Positions 47,397-64,000 of a DNA stretch of 64,000 nucleotides are shown here, piece by piece. The notes under the pieces are model-generated. The model searched no databases, was not told where the DNA came from, and saw only the letters and a program-made list of their open reading frames with translations. A program made the position numbers and the translations under genes. The first letter of the stretch is position 1; every line of letters begins with the position of its first letter. The stretch comes from Phallusia mammillata (Eukaryota; Chordata; Ascidiacea; Phlebobranchia; Ascidiidae). The stretch lies in contig QLIY01000941.1 of the NCBI GenBank assembly GCA_003260075.1, forward strand, positions 1 through 64,000. Direction: 5' to 3'.

Positions 47397-47623
47397 GTCG
47401 GCAACCGCCGGTCCGCGATAAGTTCGTTACTAAGCCGTGTACTTTTTCGGGTTTAAATTCTTAAAAACATTTTGCCCATTTATTCCAGGGATAGTGTAGT
47501 GTTAAATACGAGTTGTCTCGGTACAAGCTATAAAACCGAGTCACTATAAATGTTCGCTGATGAGTCTCAAGGCTACAACCGAGTCACTACAAATTAAAAG
47601 AGGTATACCACCGTCCTTAACCT

Positions 47624-47715
<92 letters not shown>

Positions 47716-47738
47716 GTAAAAAAAAAGTTGCTGACCCC
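47397..47738. mobile_element. hAT-like remnant with long G run inside
   Basis: Ends CAGTGGTCGGCAACC and AGTTGCTGACCCCTG are complementary with a few mismatches, as in hAT elements. The centre is the G run 47625-47714. No convincing target duplication. Confidence 0.5.
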
Positions 47739-48029
47739 TGATGTCAGGACGTATGGATCCTACTTCAGTGACAACTTTTCGCAGTTTGTGGTGATTCTGC
47801 TCATCTATTTATGTTGTGGATAACTCTGTAGAAGTTCACGCGGGTTCTTCAAGGTACTGCTGATGCTACCCTCACGAAGTAAAAACGCAATATGGTATCA
47901 CTATGAGCCTCACTAAGTTCAAACTGCTGCCTTAAGTTTGCTTGGAGATAAACTCCAGAAAACACCTCTTGTATAATCCGTTTACTACATCAGTGCTTCG
48001 CAACCGGTGTGGCGCGGCACACTGGTGTG

Positions 48030-49282
48030 GGTAGAGCTACTAACACTGAGCGTAGGCTGGCCCCCGACCTGGGAACTTCTGGTAGGTGGCGCAAAAGAGC
48101 ATAGGCGTTTATGGTGCTGACTCAGCAATTATTCTTACCATAAACCCAAACTGCTGTAACAGCACCANNNNNNNNNNNNNNNNNNNNNNNNNNNNNNNNN
48201 NNNNNNNNNNNNNNNNNNNNNNNNNNNNNNNNNNNNNNNNNNNNNNNNNNNNNNNNNNNNNNNNNNNNNNNNNNNNNNNNNNNNNNNNNNNNNNNNNNNN
48301 NNNNNNNNNNNNNNNNNNNNNNNNNNNNNNNNNNNNNNNNNNNNNNNNNNNNNNNNNNNNNNNNNNNNNNNNNNNNNNNNNNNNNNNNNNNNNNNNNNNN
48401 NNNNNNNNNNNNNNNNNNNNNNNNNNNNNNNNNNNNNNNNNNNNNNNNNNNNNNNNNNNNNNNNNNNNNNNNNNNNNNNNNNNNNNNNNNNNNNNNNNNN
48501 NNNNNNNNNNNNNNNNNNNNNNNNNNNNNNNNNNNNNNNNNNNNNNNNNNNNNNNNNNNNNNNNNNNNNNNNNNNNNNNNNNNNNNNNNNNNNNNNNNNN
48601 NNNNNNNNNNNNNNNNNNNNNNNNNNNNNNNNNNNNNNNNNNNNNNNNNNNNNNNNNNNNNNNNNNNNNNNNNNNNNNNNNNNNNNNNNNNNNNNNNNNN
48701 NNNNNNNNNNNNNNNNNNNNNNNNNNNNNNNNNNNNNNNNNNNNNNNNNNNNNNNNNNNNNNNNNNNNNNNNNNNNNNNNNNNNNNNNNNNNNNNNNNNN
48801 NNNNNNNNNNNNNNNNNNNNNNNNNNNNNNNNNNNNNNNNNNNNNNNNNNNNNNNNNNNNNNNNNNNNNNNNNNNNNNNNNNNNNNNNNNNNNNNNNNNN
48901 NNNNNNNNNNNNNNNNNNNNNNNNNNNNNNNNNNNNNNNNNNNNNNNNNNNNNNNNNNNNNNNNNNNNNNNNNNNNNNNNNNNNNNNNNNNNNNNNNNNN
49001 NNNNNNNNNNNNNNNNNNNNNNNNNNNNNNNNNNNNNNNNNNNNNNNNNNNNNNNNNNNNNNNNNNNNNNNNNNNNNNNNNNNNNNNNNNNNNNNNNNNN
49101 NNNNNGAACTTCTGGTAGGTGGCGCAAAAGAGCATAGGCGTTTATGGTGCTGACTCAGCAATTATTCTTACCATAAACCCAAACTGCTGTAACAGCACCA
49201 AAAACGCCTATGCTCTGTTGCGCCACCTACCAGAAGTTCCCAGGTCGGGGGCCAGCCTACGCTCAGTGTTAGTAGCTCTACC
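48030..49282. mobile_element. Foldback MITE nested in an hAT remnant, split by a false N gap
   Basis: Left end GGTAGAGCTACTAAC, right end its complement, with arms of about 82 bases. The 9-base duplication ACTGGTGTG lies at 48021-48029 and 49283-49291. The target is itself hAT-like (CAGTGCTTCGCAACCGG at about 47992). The 95 bases before the gap (48073-48167) are repeated exactly after it (49106-49200), so the gap closes to nothing and the true element is about 220 bases. Confidence 0.8.
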
Positions 49283-50436
49283 ACTGGTGTGCCGCAAGAC
49301 GATGCTGGGTGTGCCGCCGGCGTGGCCTGAAGAGGTTTTATGCGGCCCGCGAACTAACTTTTAAATTTTAGGTGTTTACCTCGGGTGGAATACCTTCAGA
49401 CCACCGATTTTAAGAAACAATCATTCTTTATTAGTAATGGCTAGAAATAAATGCGACGTTTTAATCGTATGATGGAAATAGTCCCTCCTGTTGAAAATCA
49501 GCAATGTCAATTGTTGCGTCATATTTTTTAATTGTTTCGTCATTGTATGCCATTGTTTTCACACATAGTTTATTGCACTTGTATTTTTTAGTTTGCTACG
49601 CTGTATACCTGTTTCTTGTTTATTGCAGTACAAATGTTTTATGCACATGAAATGGCATCACCGCACAACAATTTAAAGCACGTAATATGTTTGTTCAAAT
49701 TACTTTTACGTTCCAATAGTACGGCCCTTTGCTGACGTAAAAAATGTTTTTGGCCCTCAAAAAGTTTAAGACCCTTGGCTTAATGCCATTTTTGGTCTTT
49801 CGAAAAATTTCAAATCGCATTTTTGGTTCGGGTGGGGGGGGGGGATCAGCAATGTCAATTGTTGCGTCATATTTTTTAATTGTTTCGTCATTGTATGCCA
49901 TTGTTTTCACACATAGTTTATTGCACTTGTATTTTTTAGTTTGCTACGCTGTATACCTGTTTCTTGTTTATTGCAGTACAAATGTTTTATGCACATGAAA
50001 TGGCATCACCGCACAACAATTTAAAGCACGTAATATGTTTGTTCAAATTACTTTTACGTTCCAATAGTACGGCCCTTTACTGACGTAAAAAATTTTTTTG
50101 GCCCTCAAAAAGTTTAAGACCCTTGGCTTAATGTCATTTTTGGTCTTTCGAAAAATTTCAAATCGCATTTTTGGTTCGGGTGTGTCGCCGAACATTTAAA
50201 GCTTGTATGGTGCGACGTGTGTGAATAAAGGTGGCGGAGCACTGGACTACATTGTTGATTTATTTGGTTATCAGCGACAGAAATATTTCAAGAAGTCTTA
50301 TTTAAATAGAATCTTATTCAAATGGAATCTTTTTCAAATAGAATGTAATTAACACCAATAACAATTAACAATAGGTAGGCTATTGCAATAAAGACAAAAG
50401 AAAAGAAACCGTTAAAACCTGTATTGAATCTCTAAA

Positions 50437-50499
<63 letters not shown>

Positions 50500-51657
50500 A
50501 AAACCTAACTAAACATCTGTCTATTCTAATAAATGTTAGCGCCAACGCCAGTGCCCGTACAGTAAAGGCACTGTTCTGTCTAAGTTTAATTAACACATAA
50601 ACAAATTTGTCTTTCATTAACCACTATGAGTCGCTAGGGTTCCTGCGGGATTTCGGTTGCCGCTACAACACATTCTTTCATTCAGTGTTTTTTTTGCTGT
50701 ATAAACCAAGTAAGGTAGGCTACTACTTCTTAACCACAAAACTACCTCCCAATTAGAAGACCACCTGCTATAATTAAAATGATTTATTATACACAACCTT
50801 TACTACGATTGATTGAACACATTTTTTATTTTTTATTTTTCTGACACTTTGAAAGGCTATTTGCTTGCGTGTATTGTTTTTAATGTCTTTGTTAGTGTGA
50901 AAAAAATCATTACAGAATGAAGCGAGATATATGGAACATCCAAAACCTTCTGAGGAACCGCGCTGGTGTTTCCGTTTTGCCGGGTTTCATTGGCCAGCAG
51001 AATCAGCGGGTTCAAACACCGTTCTGCAAACGGCTGTACACCGCCAGGTTTGTGCAGCCGGTTGCGGTCTTGCGGCAGCACACATCCAGAATACAAGCAT
51101 TCAAGTAACAGGACAAATATGGAACAACATATGGTATGCTGTGCGGAATTAACTGCTTAAGGTTGGTTTACTTGTCGAATACGTTTGTACAGATCTTAAC
51201 CCCACATACCCGTCTTTTAGATGTGCCATTTTTAACCATCTTACCCAAAACATTGGCAAAAAGTCGCGTTCGACAAAAGACATGAGGTAAAACGGAGAAA
51301 AACAACATGTTTCCTCTTCAGTTGAGTCCCATCAATAAATATTTCATTACCATTCACAATGACAAAATGAAATAAGCCTTGAAATGTACAAAAAAATACC
51401 AAATAGGGGGGGGGGTACGATATTATGGTGATGAGCATCCAACCTCACAATCTTCACGCGGCCGTCACATATTTCGGGGGGGGGGGGCCTATACACAATA
51501 CTCCTTACTACGCAAATTTGACGTTAAACCCTATTTACTGTGTAAATGTACAGTTTAATAGATTTTCCCAAGTTCCGTAAACATATAATAATAAAAAAAT
51601 TGCTTTGATTAAATATGGACAACTAATACAAAACCATTACATTCAGGTCTATCGCGT

Positions 51658-63837
<12,180 letters not shown>

Positions 63838-64000
63838 TCTAAGTTGTTGCGAGAATTTGTTTTTCGGATTAAAGCAACTGTAAACAGAATGTAAAAAAAT
63901 AATTGACTGTAAACGACTTAGAACCAGCAATTTATACTATCAATGTCGGTGTAATTTACCACCTGAAAGTAATTTCAGCAGCTTTTTAAAACCGACCGAA
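63838..64000 (-). promoter_or_regulatory. FASN upstream region (5' UTR/promoter side)
   Basis: Short stretch beyond the FASN start codon. No TATA box or other element can be named with confidence. A 5' non-coding exon may lie outside the window. Confidence 0.3.

Larger units (their letters stand above)
46698..51657. other. Repeat-rich intergenic stretch, no gene recognised
   Basis: Contains nested DNA-transposon remnants, two long G runs (47625-47714 and 50437-50498), an N gap (48168-49105) and a duplicate of about 49492-49833 at about 49845-50180. It also has short duplicates of the FASN 3' end near 51410-51475. A relatively GC-rich block at 50917-51110 is open in several frames, but I recognise nothing in it. 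Confidence 0.55.

Noticed and set aside
48086-49161. Open frames of over 300 codons across the N gap
   Set aside because: They consist of unknown bases, and the flanks are a transposon.

Overview
The window is nuclear DNA from a chordate with an ascidian (Ciona-like) character. It is AT-rich, with compact multi-exon genes, small GT-AG introns (a few GC-AG), deuterostome protein families and many short hAT/MULE-type repeats. No prokaryotic or viral gene is visible. The assembly comes from a highly polymorphic individual: about 35 runs of G, most of them exactly 10 bases, sit between two slightly different copies of the same sequence. I read these as spacers between overlapping allelic contigs and not as biology. 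Single Ns (1397, 10230, 10759, 30558) mark further joins.

Layout. 1-2450: left part of a degenerate LINE (minus strand). 3786-6408 (+): M18BP1/KNL2-like centromere protein with two SANTA domains. 7142-8039 (+): MICOS10/Mic10. 8903-16200: a PABIR (FAM122) PP2A-B55 inhibitor gene whose first exon lies on a contig placed backwards. 18192-18265 (-): tRNA-Asn(GTT). 18287-22728 (-): a complete 13-exon gene for an unrecognised coiled-coil, Ser/Pro-rich protein. 25322-31571 (+): ninein-family centrosomal protein. 32080-34431 (-): PDZ plus three-LIM (Enigma/PDLIM) protein. 35214-38084 (+): OTUD3. 38246-39399 (-): MRPL47. 40945-42552 (+): intronless GGNBP2. 42919-44705 (+): UBXN10. 44930-46697 (-): NDUFB5. 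46.7-51.6 kb: a repeat-rich stretch with a spurious N gap. 51658-63837 (-): a complete 37-exon animal-type fatty acid synthase (KS-MAT-DH-pseudoME-ER-KR-ACP-TE).

The genes do not form one pathway. They are housekeeping and cell-architecture genes: centromere and centrosome (M18BP1, ninein), mitochondrion (MICOS10, MRPL47, NDUFB5), cilium/VCP (UBXN10), deubiquitination (OTUD3), sarcomere/cytoskeleton (PDLIM) and lipid synthesis (FASN). Gene order keeps traces of ancient chordate linkage: MICOS10-OTUD3-UBXN10 (together on human 1p36.13-p36.12) and MRPL47-NDUFB5 (neighbours on human 3q26).

The most notable observations are: (i) two SANTA domains in one M18BP1-like protein; (ii) a contig inversion shown by splice phase, protein homology, a split transposon and a contig-end overlap; (iii) an in-frame TAG and a one-base frameshift in the ketoreductase part of an otherwise intact FASN; (iv) several small DNA transposons with exact target-site duplications.
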